This document shows positions 1-6,540 of a DNA stretch of 64,000 bases, piece by piece. Both the position numbers and the translations under genes were made by a program. The DNA lies in NCBI RefSeq assembly GCF_002104515.1, contig NZ_NBOE01000002.1:496001-560000 (forward strand), read 5' to 3'. Below the pieces are notes generated by a model. The model made no database searches and was not told the DNA's origin. It saw only the letters and a list, made by a program, of their open reading frames with translations. This DNA comes from Colwellia polaris (GTDB taxonomy: Bacteria > Pseudomonadota > Gammaproteobacteria > Enterobacterales > Alteromonadaceae). Each line of letters starts with the position of its first letter. The first letter of the stretch is position 1.

Positions 1-69
1 CCAGAGCCTGCAATTAAGTCGGGCGTTGAGGCAACAGTACACGCATTGCTTGATGTTATGGCAAAGTAG
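1..69 (+). CDS. C-terminal end of an unidentified protein (partial, 5' end outside window)
   Basis: An open frame enters from the window edge and ends at TAG 67-69, leaving 22 residues that read PEPAIKSGVEATVHALLDVM then AK. The fragment looks like the amphipathic last helix of a cytoplasmic protein, but I do not recognise the family. A plus-strand hairpin with a T run follows at 100-131, which supports this being a real gene end. Confidence 0.55.
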   Translation, partial: PEPAIKSGVEATVHALLDVMAK

Positions 70-99
70 TCACTGATAAAGCTTGGTAACAACAGTAAT

Positions 100-131
100 A
101 ACAGTAACATCAAGTTGTTACTGTTGTTTTT
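100..131 (+). terminator. Rho-independent terminator of the upstream partial gene
   Basis: A nine-base stem AACAGTAAC (100-108) pairs with GTTACTGTT (117-125) across an 8-nt loop. It is followed by G and five T on the plus strand, about 30 nt past the stop of the partial gene. Confidence 0.6.
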
Positions 132-135
132 ACAT

Positions 136-160
136 AAAAAAGCCCAGTCAAAAACTGGGC
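136..160 (-). terminator. Rho-independent terminator of the ibpA-like gene
   Basis: GCCCAGT (142-148) pairs with ACTGGGC (154-160). Read on the minus strand the hairpin is followed by six T (plus-strand A run 136-141). It sits about 30 nt beyond the stop of the small heat-shock gene. Together with the hairpin at 100-131 it insulates two convergent units. Confidence 0.8.
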
Positions 161-190
161 AAAATAGGGAGAAATCTTGTAAATCAAAAA

Positions 191-658
191 TTAACTTTTA
201 TCTATTACCTGGCCTTGTTGTAATAAACTTTTACCGTTAATCGCAATTTTTCTTGGCTTTAACGCTTCTGGTATTTCTCTTTCTAAATCTATATGTAATA
301 AGCCATGCTCGATAAATGCACCGATAACTTTAACGTGGTCACCTAATTGAAACTTACGTTCAAAGCTTCTATCGGCAATACCTTGATGAAGAAACTTGCG
401 TTCAGCATTACTGGTGTTTCCCGTTTTTGTTCCGGTAACCACTAGCGTGTTTTGTTTGGATTCAATATCAAGCTCTTGCTCTGCAAAGCCGGCTATCGCC
501 ATAGTAATGCGGTATTGATCTTCTGCAAGTAACTCAACGTTATACGGAGGGTAAGAAGATTGTTTGTCTGCTCTTGATGCTTTGTCGATTAAACCAGCTA
601 AGTGATCGAATCCGATAAATGAGCGGTAAAGTGGGCTGAAATCTGTAGTTGTACGCAT
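191..658 (-). CDS. ibpA: IbpA-family small heat-shock protein (Hsp20)
   Basis: This is an ATP-independent holdase that binds unfolding proteins in the cytoplasm and hands them to DnaK/ClpB. The 155-residue length is that of IbpA/IbpB. The alpha-crystallin domain starts near residue 38 (PPYNVE). It carries the IAGF segment, FERKFQL and the closing strand GLLHIDLEREIPE, followed by the conserved C-terminal anchor region (RKIAI, the I-x-I/V motif). The ATG is preceded by AGGA with 8-nt spacing. That AGGA lies inside a predicted hairpin resembling the ROSE thermometer of ibp genes, and a sigma-32-like promoter lies about 180 nt upstream. The gene is monocistronic with its own terminator. IbpA and IbpB are not separable from one copy; the symbol means family membership. 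Confidence 0.93.
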   Translation of the reverse strand: MRTTTDFSPLYRSFIGFDHLAGLIDKASRADKQSSYPPYNVELLAEDQYRITMAIAGFAEQELDIESKQNTLVVTGTKTGNTSNAERKFLHQGIADRSFERKFQLGDHVKVIGAFIEHGLLHIDLEREIPEALKPRKIAINGKSLLQQGQVIDKS

Positions 659-662
659 AATT

Positions 663-689
663 CATATCCTATCTAAGTTTAGCAATATG
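663..689 (-). promoter_or_regulatory. Candidate ROSE-like RNA thermometer covering the ibpA ribosome binding site
   Basis: On the minus strand TTGCT (685-681) can pair with the Shine-Dalgarno AGGA (670-667), leaving G683 unpaired. This is the defining geometry of ROSE elements, U(U/C)GCU against AGGA with a bulged or syn G. Flanking bases extend the helix: C689-G663, A688-U664, U687-A665, A686-U666, U685-A667, U684-G668, then C682-G669, U681-A670, A680-U671, closing an 8-nt loop. The start codon is 8 nt past the AGGA. The pairing is read directly; heat-induced melting is inferred from the ibpA family. Confidence 0.7.
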
Positions 690-835
690 TTGTCTCTGTC
701 AATTTTTTTCGGATGCTAAAACCAGCTAATGCTGCGGATTAATACACCTGAAATTTAATCTTTCAGAGTTTAATTGTGCCTTTCAATATTGAACAGGCGG
801 TTAATGTAGACCCTATCGGCGACTACATTATTAAA

Positions 836-862
836 GATGGGATTAATGAATATTATTTCAAG
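836..862 (-). promoter_or_regulatory. Candidate sigma-32 (RpoH) promoter of ibpA
   Basis: The minus strand reads CTTGAAA (862-856), then 14 nt, then CCCATC (841-836). The sigma-32 consensus is CTTGAA, N13-15, then CCCCAT-like. Transcription would start near 828 and give a leader of about 170 nt, long enough for a multi-hairpin ROSE leader. No competing sigma-70 pair is obvious in this interval. Confidence 0.6.
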
Positions 863-1009
863 AGTAAGTTTGATTATTTTTTAAATAAAATTATTTTAAA
901 ATAAACGGGCTTGCATTAAGTTATTGATACTTAATAGATAAGTTGGATTGTTTTTTTACTATTATTTTTAAATAATATTAAGACGTTATAATAGCGGTTA
1001 AGAGAAGTC

Positions 1010-1047
1010 ATAGTAAGGGAATGGCAAATTATGACGACCCTTACTAT
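1010..1047. terminator. Inverted repeat downstream of the thiol peroxidase gene
   Basis: ATAGTAAGGG (1010-1019) is perfectly complementary to CCCTTACTAT (1038-1047) over 10 bp, with an 18-nt loop. It lies just past the stop of the minus-strand tpx-like gene. The T run is on the plus-strand side, so as a terminator of tpx it is imperfect. It may be a transcript-end stabilising stem instead. Confidence 0.4.
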
Positions 1048-1065
1048 TTTATTCTTAAAAAATTG

Positions 1066-1713
1066 CTACTCTGAATTTGCGTTTGTTGTAAGTTCAGCTG
1101 GCTTAACAGCTTGGCTTATGGATTTTAATTTAGTGAGTGCAGTTTCATAATCTGGGTGTTGAGAAATATTCGCGACTAATTCTTTGTAGGCTAATTTACC
1201 TTCGGTATCAATAATAATAATGGCACGGGTTAGCAGCCCCATATCTTTAATCAGTAAGCCATAGTTATGACCAAAATCACGCCAAACTGAGTCAGACAAA
1301 ACCCTGATATGATCTACCTTCTCTGTTTTGCAAAAACGCTTTTGTGCAAAAGGTAGATCATTGCTTATGGTTAGCATTACAACATCTTTTGGTAAGTTTT
1401 CTACTTCGTCATTAAAACGTTTGGTTTGTATTGAACAGACACCAGTATCTAAACTAGGCACCACAGAGATCAATACTGACTTGCCCTTGAATTCACTTAA
1501 TGTTACTGGCGAAAATGACTCGGTGACGACTTTAAAGTCAGGAGCTTTATCACCCACTTTTATTTGGTTGCCCAACAAAGTTACGTACTTATTACCTGCC
1601 ATCACTAAATTTGTTGTTTCAGTTAATTCCACATGAGATGTTTCGGCAGCAGCTGAAAATGCAAATACGGAGCTGAGTAAGGCAATTGTTGGTAATGTTA
1701 AAATTTTCATCAT
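1066..1713 (-). CDS. tpx: Thiol peroxidase (Tpx-type peroxiredoxin) with an N-terminal signal peptide
   Basis: This is a 215-residue atypical 2-Cys peroxiredoxin that would reduce H2O2 and alkyl hydroperoxides using thioredoxin-like donors. The Tpx signature PSLDTGVCSIQTKRF places the peroxidatic cysteine at C93 (with T90 and R126/R163-type partners). The resolving cysteine is C128 in AQKRFCKTE, the usual spacing for Tpx. Residues 1-23 form a typical Sec signal peptide: a Lys, a hydrophobic core, then SAAA before ETS. The mature part begins with a normal Tpx beta-hairpin (GNQIKVGDKAPDF). The protein is therefore predicted to be periplasmic, about 45 residues longer than the E. coli enzyme. 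The start codon could be either of two adjacent ATGs. It is monocistronic. Confidence 0.92.
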   Translation of the reverse strand: MMKILTLPTIALLSSVFAFSAAAETSHVELTETTNLVMAGNKYVTLLGNQIKVGDKAPDFKVVTESFSPVTLSEFKGKSVLISVVPSLDTGVCSIQTKRFNDEVENLPKDVVMLTISNDLPFAQKRFCKTEKVDHIRVLSDSVWRDFGHNYGLLIKDMGLLTRAIIIIDTEGKLAYKELVANISQHPDYETALTKLKSISQAVKPAELTTNANSE

Positions 1714-1932
1714 TCGATTATTAACTTAGGGTAAAATAGAAATCAAGCTTACCTATGTGATGGAAAAAATGCGAATTAATCGTGTTTTATTTTTAATATC
1801 CAACTATGGTTTAAAGTAGTGGTGCGAGCTGAAATGGATTATTGAGTGACTAATTTTCCCTCAATTCTTTACTCAAAAGGGCTTACGCGTAGTTTTTTGT
1901 TTTTTTCTTTAGCAATCTTGGGTTTTTCCGTT

Positions 1933-3099
1933 ATGACAACTTCATTATTGATTTGTGACGACTCTACTGTAGCGCGCAAGCAAGTTGCACGTTCTCTGCC
2001 AATAGGCTGGGATGTCGACATAACTTTTGCCACTCATGGTGTTGAAGCTATATCGGCCATTAAAGAAGGTAAAGGGGATATATTATTACTTGATTTGAAT
2101 ATGCCAGTAATGGACGGTTATCAAGTACTAGAAGCAATAGTCAAAGAAGACCTACCGACTTTAACTATTGTTATATCGGGTGATATTCAACCTGAAGCTT
2201 ATAAAAGAGTTACCGCTTTAGGCGCATTAGCATTTATCAAAAAACCTATCGATAAAGATAAACTTGCTTCGGTTCTTCAATCTTATGGCATTTGTAGTAA
2301 AAATGACATTTTAACTCAAGAAGTAGCTCAAGAAGTAGCTCAAGAAGTAGATGAACTATCCTTGAATAACGCAACGCAGCGAAGTGCTAAAGAAATAAAT
2401 ATCGCTGAAGTTACAAATCCAAAAGTAGCGGTTAGTTCAACAAGCGAGTCATCACAACATCGCGAGTCTTCTGCACCATTAATAAATAGTAAGTTAATTG
2501 ATTGTTATCAGGAGATAGCAAATGTAGCTATGGGGCAAGCAGGAGATTTATTAGCACGTTTGTTAGGTGTTTTTGTGGTACTTCCTATTCCAAATGTTAA
2601 CTTTATCGAAGTTAGCGAGCTTATTATGGCACTGAGCGATGTTGAGGATAAAGATACCACTTCGGGTATTTGCCAAGGCTTTATAGGCGCGGGTATTTCA
2701 GGTGAAGCTTTACTTATTCTTAATGACTCAAGCTTTAAAGATATTGCCTCATTAATGAAGTACGAAGATTCATTTAATGATTCACCAAATAACACTTTTG
2801 ATAAGACAGTTGAATTAGAACTACTTATGGACATGGCTAATATTCTTATCGGTGCCTGTTTAAATGGGATTTCGTCGCAATTAGATATGTCATTTAGCCA
2901 AGGCCACCCAGTGGTATTAGGCCAACATAGAAAAATTTCAGAACTCATCGATACTAACACTGAAAAATGGAAGAAAACGCTCGCCATTGAAATAAGTTAT
3001 GGTATTGAAAATTACGCCATTAAATGTGACTTACTGCTGCTTTTTACTGAAGCGTCAGTCGCAACATTTAATAATAAAATTGCTTATTTATTGGATTAA
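1933..3099 (+). CDS. Response regulator: receiver domain fused to a CheC-type phosphatase domain
   Basis: The protein has 388 residues when started at ATG 1933, where the receiver fold begins immediately (MTTSLLICDDS). The frame is open back to GTG 1846, but that extension would add a hydrophobic stretch ahead of the receiver. The receiver (residues 1-120) has the acidic pair D9-D10, phospho-acceptor D54 (LLLDLNMP) and FIKKP. A low-complexity linker with QEVA repeats follows. The C-terminal half is a CheC/CheX fold with both phosphatase helices. One is E-x2-N-x22-P (QEIAN to LPIP). The other is D-x2-N-x22-P (MDMAN to GHP), with Asp replacing Glu. Such domains dephosphorylate CheY-like receivers, so a self-limiting switch is plausible. 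The next gene, a cyclase, starts 2 nt after the stop, so the two are surely cotranscribed. Confidence 0.85.
   Translation: MTTSLLICDDSTVARKQVARSLPIGWDVDITFATHGVEAISAIKEGKGDILLLDLNMPVMDGYQVLEAIVKEDLPTLTIVISGDIQPEAYKRVTALGALAFIKKPIDKDKLASVLQSYGICSKNDILTQEVAQEVAQEVDELSLNNATQRSAKEINIAEVTNPKVAVSSTSESSQHRESSAPLINSKLIDCYQEIANVAMGQAGDLLARLLGVFVVLPIPNVNFIEVSELIMALSDVEDKDTTSGICQGFIGAGISGEALLILNDSSFKDIASLMKYEDSFNDSPNNTFDKTVELELLMDMANILIGACLNGISSQLDMSFSQGHPVVLGQHRKISELIDTNTEKWKKTLAIEISYGIENYAIKCDLLLLFTEASVATFNNKIAYLLD
2315..2350 (+). repeat. Three perfect tandem 12-bp units in the receiver-CheC linker
   Basis: CTCAAGAAGTAG is repeated three times without a mismatch at 2315-2326, 2327-2338 and 2339-2350. 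The unit is a multiple of three. Copy-number change would lengthen or shorten the linker by four residues (a QEVA cycle) without a frameshift. Confidence 0.9.
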
Positions 3100-3101
3100 A
3101 A

Positions 3102-4061
3102 ATGTCAGGCCAAGTAGAACAATTAAATGAGTTACATTGGATGATGGAGATGCTTCATAACATTGAAGTAGGCTTAGTGGTAATTGATCGCGATTACACC
3201 ATTCAAATTTGGAATGGTTTTATGGAAAACCATAGCGGATTATTACCACGAAATGTTAAAGGTAAATCTGTTTTTGATCTTTTTGAAGAGATTCCTGAAG
3301 ACTGGTTTCGGCGTAAAGCTGAATCAGTATTTTTATTGAAAAATAAAGCTTTTACTATTTGGGAACAACGTCCATACGTTTTTAAATTTAACAATTATCG
3401 ACCAATCACTGGCACTGCAGAGTTCATGTATCAAAACACAACGTTTATTCCACTAATTTCGTCAACAGGTGAAGTTACTCATTTATGCTTGTTGGTTTAT
3501 GATGTAACGGATAATGCAACCCATAAAAAAGAATTAGAAAAAGTGAATGCTGACCTTGCTTTATTGAGTCAAGTTGATGGTTTAACTTGTTTATTTAACC
3601 GTAATTATTGGCAAAAATGTATCGAAACAGAGTTTAAACGTTATGTGCGACACAGACAAACAAGCACGTTAGTAATGCTCGACATAGATAATTTTAAAAT
3701 GGTGAACGATAAATATGGTCATACTGTTGGCGATTATGTGCTTAAACATTTAGCACAAATTATTAGTGAACAAGTACGTGAAACCGATATTACTGGGCGC
3801 TACGGTGGTGAAGAGTTTGTTATTTTTTTATCGGGCACTTCATCAAGTGATGCGATGATATTTACTGAACGTTTGCGTAAAACGGTTGAATCTTCCGTTT
3901 TTATTTATAATGATATTGAAATTAAGTACACCATAAGTATTGGTATTGCTGAGGTACTACCAGCTTTAGAGTCTGTATCGCAGTGGCTTGAAAATACTGA
4001 TAAAGCGCTATATGAATCAAAAAATAATGGCCGAAATAGAGTTACTGTTTATCAAGATTAA
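3102..4061 (+). CDS. PAS-GGDEF diguanylate cyclase, partner of the receiver-CheC protein
   Basis: This cytoplasmic diguanylate cyclase of 319 residues would make c-di-GMP from two GTP. The N-terminal PAS domain covers about residues 15-135 (IEVGLVVIDRDYTIQIWN) and a short helix leads into the GGDEF domain. The active-site motif is intact as GGEEF (235-239). DGLTCLFNR (159-167) and the metal-binding D194 (LDIDNFK) are present. The inhibitory I-site RxxD is present as RETD (226-229), five residues before the motif, so product inhibition is expected. There are no membrane segments. The ATG is 2 nt after the preceding stop, implying translational coupling to the receiver-CheC protein. Phosphorylation-dependent control of this cyclase by that protein is an inference. 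Confidence 0.92.
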   Translation: MSGQVEQLNELHWMMEMLHNIEVGLVVIDRDYTIQIWNGFMENHSGLLPRNVKGKSVFDLFEEIPEDWFRRKAESVFLLKNKAFTIWEQRPYVFKFNNYRPITGTAEFMYQNTTFIPLISSTGEVTHLCLLVYDVTDNATHKKELEKVNADLALLSQVDGLTCLFNRNYWQKCIETEFKRYVRHRQTSTLVMLDIDNFKMVNDKYGHTVGDYVLKHLAQIISEQVRETDITGRYGGEEFVIFLSGTSSSDAMIFTERLRKTVESSVFIYNDIEIKYTISIGIAEVLPALESVSQWLENTDKALYESKNNGRNRVTVYQD

Positions 4062-4108
4062 TACAAAACACTGAGCGTTTTAATTTTCAAATAACCTAGC
4101 CACTAAAA

Positions 4109-4189
4109 CTTAACAGTGGTGTTAAGACTACCTATTTAATAAAAATATGCGCAACCACTAACTCATTGAATTAGAATGAGCTTTAGTGG
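4109..4189. terminator. Two hairpins between convergent genes (probable bidirectional termination region)
   Basis: The first stem is CTTAACA (4109-4115) with TGTTAAG (4120-4126) and a GTGG loop. The second, 4155-4189, pairs CCACTAACTCATT with AATGAG-CT-TTAGTGG (13 bp with a 2-nt bulge). Both lie between the stop of the cyclase (4061) and the stop of the convergent VanZ-like gene (4287). Neither has a strong T run. Confidence 0.4.
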
Positions 4190-4224
4190 CATTGAGGTTT
4201 GAAATACAATATATTTTAAATTTT

Positions 4225-4295
4225 ATACCAAATGTAATAAGTTTTTGACGATTTAAATCGCCTTAAAATGATCAATTATTTATTTCAATTGGTAT
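4225..4295 (+). repeat. 71-bp dispersed repeat, copy 1
   Basis: This copy starts ATACCAAATGTAATAAG and ends TTTCAATTGGTAT, so its ends are imperfect inverted repeats (ATACCAA with TTGGTAT). The interior has GACGATTTAAATCG and CCTTAAAATGATC. Two further copies lie at 24421-24491 (inverted) and 28142-28212 (same orientation), all exactly 71 bp. This copy overlaps the last codons and the stop of the VanZ-like gene. Confidence 0.9.
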
Positions 4296-4653
4296 TATAC
4301 CTGACTGCTAAATAACGTAATATTTGGCTTATAAAAATCGCTATTAAAACACCACAAGCATTAGCGAGCATATCTAACCATTCACCGTAGCGATTAACGT
4401 AAGGTTGAATTACTTCAATTAAGCCACTCCAAGCAATAAAAAATAACGCAAAAGCTAACCAATATTTTGGTCGACGTATGGCAACAGGCAACATTAAAGC
4501 GCAGTAACCAATGAGGTGATGTGTTTTGTCACTGCCAGGTGCTGCGGGTAAATGTTCTACAGGGAACAGAGAGCCAAGCGTTATAAGTGCAAGCACTAAT
4601 AACGTAAGTGCTCGCCAATATTGCTTATTAATGTTTATTAGAAACGTTAGCAT
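4285..4653 (-). CDS. VanZ-like family membrane protein
   Basis: This 122-residue membrane protein has three or four transmembrane helices. It has the VanZ-like signature: GSDKTHHLIGYCALM (a positively charged HH pair near the membrane), then GLIEVIQPYVNRYGEWLDMLANACG. VanZ-family proteins in Gram-negatives are mostly of unknown function; a teicoplanin-resistance role should not be assumed. Its ATG overlaps the stop of the upstream amidohydrolase gene by one base (TAATG), so the two are translationally coupled. The last residues and the TGA stop lie inside a 71-bp dispersed repeat. The C-terminus may therefore have been reshaped by that insertion. Confidence 0.8.
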   Translation of the reverse strand: MLTFLININKQYWRALTLLVLALITLGSLFPVEHLPAAPGSDKTHHLIGYCALMLPVAIRRPKYWLAFALFFIAWSGLIEVIQPYVNRYGEWLDMLANACGVLIAIFISQILRYLAVRYNTN

Positions 4654-6317
4654 TACTTTTTCTTATAAACCAATTTGCCATCTACCCATGTTTTATCTAC
4701 GGTTACTTGCCAAATATCTTGTTCTGGCATGGTGAAAATGTTGCGGTCTAATAAAATAAAGTCAGCTTTTTTTCCTTTCGCTAAACTACCAATAATATTT
4801 TCTTGATGACCAGAATAAGCGGCATCTATCGTAAAGCTCCTGAAAGCTTCCAAAGGCGTCATTTTTTCATCCGCAAACCAGCCACCTTGTGGACTATTTG
4901 TATGATCTTGACGAGTAATTGAGGCGTGTAGACCAAAAAATGGGTTAGGCGATTCAACCGGAAAATCTGAGCCTGCGGCAATAATTGCGTTGGCATTTAA
5001 TAGTTTTCTCCAAGCATATGCACCTAATATTCTTGTTGGCCCAAGTCTTTCTTGTGCCATGTTTTTATCGCTAGTAGCGTGGGTGGCTTGCATGGCCGCA
5101 ATAACATCTAACTCGGAAAACCTTGGTATATCTTCAATACGCAACACTTGAGCATGCTCAACTCTGTGGCGCAAATCTTTAGTTTTAGTGGCTTTAATAT
5201 ATTTTTCGTAAGTATCCAGCACAAGTTTATTGGCGTTATCACCAATGGCGTGACTATTCACTTGAAAGCCTAAACGCATGGAGGTATCCACTAAATTTTC
5301 AAACGCTTTTGGGGTATTAAGTAATAAACCTTTATGGCCCGCATGGTCTGAGTAATCTTCAATTAAAGCCGCGCCACGACTCCCTAATGCGCCATCGGCT
5401 TGAATTTTTACACTATTGAAAGTGAACATATCGTCTTTACTACGATATTGTCCGTTATCTAATGTTTGTTGCCAATTAGGCGATGGTAAATACAACATGG
5501 CATTAACGCGAATGCTCATGGCATTTTCTTGGCTTAAGGCTTTAAATGCATTGAGGTTATCGGTATCAATGCCGGCGTCATGCACGCTGGTTAGGCCAAA
5601 ACTGGCAAGAGAGTCCATTGCTTTAACTAATACTTGTTTTTGTTCTTGAACGGTTAAAGGGGCGATGCTTTGATTGATCAAGTCCATGGCGTTATCGATA
5701 AAAACACCGGTTGGCATACCGTTTTTATCTTTAATAATTTCACCGCCATCAGGTGATAGAGTGTCTTTAGTGATTCCCGCCAATGCCATGGCTTTAGAGT
5801 TAGCCCAACCTGCATGGCCGTCAACACGTGCAAGCCAAACAGGTTGATCAGGAAAATATTTATCTAAACTTGCTGCGGTAGGAAAAGCGTTACTTGGCCA
5901 TTGGGTTTGGTTCCAACCTCGGCCTTGAATCCAGGTTAACTGAGTATTATTTTTAGCATAGTTAAGCGTTTTATTAACTGCATCTTGAGCTGAGGTAGTA
6001 TTAACTAGGTCGGCTTGCAATAAACTTAAGCCGTAGCTTAATATATGGCCATGAGAATCAATTAAGCCTGGGATCAGGGTTTTACCTTTGCCGTCTATCA
6101 CTGTGATGTTTTTTGCGTTGGGTAATTGTTCTTCTGAAGAATATATTTTATCAATCTTATCATCAGTAAAAGCAATCGCGCTAAAACGTTCAAGGCTTTT
6201 TCCGTTAAGAGTATATCCTTGAATATTAGTGATTAATGTCGTTTGCGCAACAACTAATGTTGGCGACATTGTTGCTAGTAATAACACGGTTTTTACAGCA
6301 CTTGATAGAGGCTTCAT
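4653..6317 (-). CDS. Exported amidohydrolase (YtcJ-like, amidohydrolase family 3)
   Basis: This metal-dependent hydrolase of unknown substrate has about 554 residues from the ATG at 6317. AAGGA lies 6-7 nt ahead of that codon; the adjacent ATG at 6320 is too close to it, and the frame continues to 6356 without a ribosome site. Residues 1-25 are a signal peptide ending VVAQ. Family motifs are GLIDSHGHILSYG (metal His pair), the WIQGRGWNQ segment, DGHAGWANS, QVNSHAIGDNA, HRVEHAQVL and GSDFPVESPNPFFGL. The last carries the catalytic Asp. Length and motif order match the YtcJ/LAF group that acts on cyclic amides and carbamates. It is predicted to be periplasmic. It is coupled to the VanZ-like gene by a one-base overlap. 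Confidence 0.88.
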   Translation of the reverse strand: MKPLSSAVKTVLLLATMSPTLVVAQTTLITNIQGYTLNGKSLERFSAIAFTDDKIDKIYSSEEQLPNAKNITVIDGKGKTLIPGLIDSHGHILSYGLSLLQADLVNTTSAQDAVNKTLNYAKNNTQLTWIQGRGWNQTQWPSNAFPTAASLDKYFPDQPVWLARVDGHAGWANSKAMALAGITKDTLSPDGGEIIKDKNGMPTGVFIDNAMDLINQSIAPLTVQEQKQVLVKAMDSLASFGLTSVHDAGIDTDNLNAFKALSQENAMSIRVNAMLYLPSPNWQQTLDNGQYRSKDDMFTFNSVKIQADGALGSRGAALIEDYSDHAGHKGLLLNTPKAFENLVDTSMRLGFQVNSHAIGDNANKLVLDTYEKYIKATKTKDLRHRVEHAQVLRIEDIPRFSELDVIAAMQATHATSDKNMAQERLGPTRILGAYAWRKLLNANAIIAAGSDFPVESPNPFFGLHASITRQDHTNSPQGGWFADEKMTPLEAFRSFTIDAAYSGHQENIIGSLAKGKKADFILLDRNIFTMPEQDIWQVTVDKTWVDGKLVYKKK

Positions 6318-6403
6318 CATACTTCCTTGAATACTTAAGTTGCCAAATACTAGCATGAATAAATTAATTTATATTTATTTTTGACACACTATTTATAAGT
6401 ATA

Positions 6404-6438
6404 TAAAACAAAATAGCAGACACTAAGGTCCGCTATTT
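6404..6438 (-). terminator. Terminator of the ABC efflux operon
   Basis: AAATAGC-A-GAC (6411-6421) pairs with GTC-C-GCTATTT (6428-6438). On the minus strand the stem is followed by TTTTGTTTTAT. It lies about 100 nt beyond the stop of the last permease gene. Confidence 0.7.
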
Positions 6439-6540
6439 AAACGTATCGTTTGAAGCAATTTTTATCACGTTATTTATGTTCTTTTTCTGGTGCTTATAGC
6501 GTATTAAAAAGTGTATTAACTTATATGATTAACTCATGCT

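Noticed and set aside
4285-4653. VanZ-like gene as a glycopeptide resistance determinant
   Set aside because: Only the VanZ-like membrane family is recognisable; no van ligase or racemase genes are nearby and the family is common in Gram-negatives.
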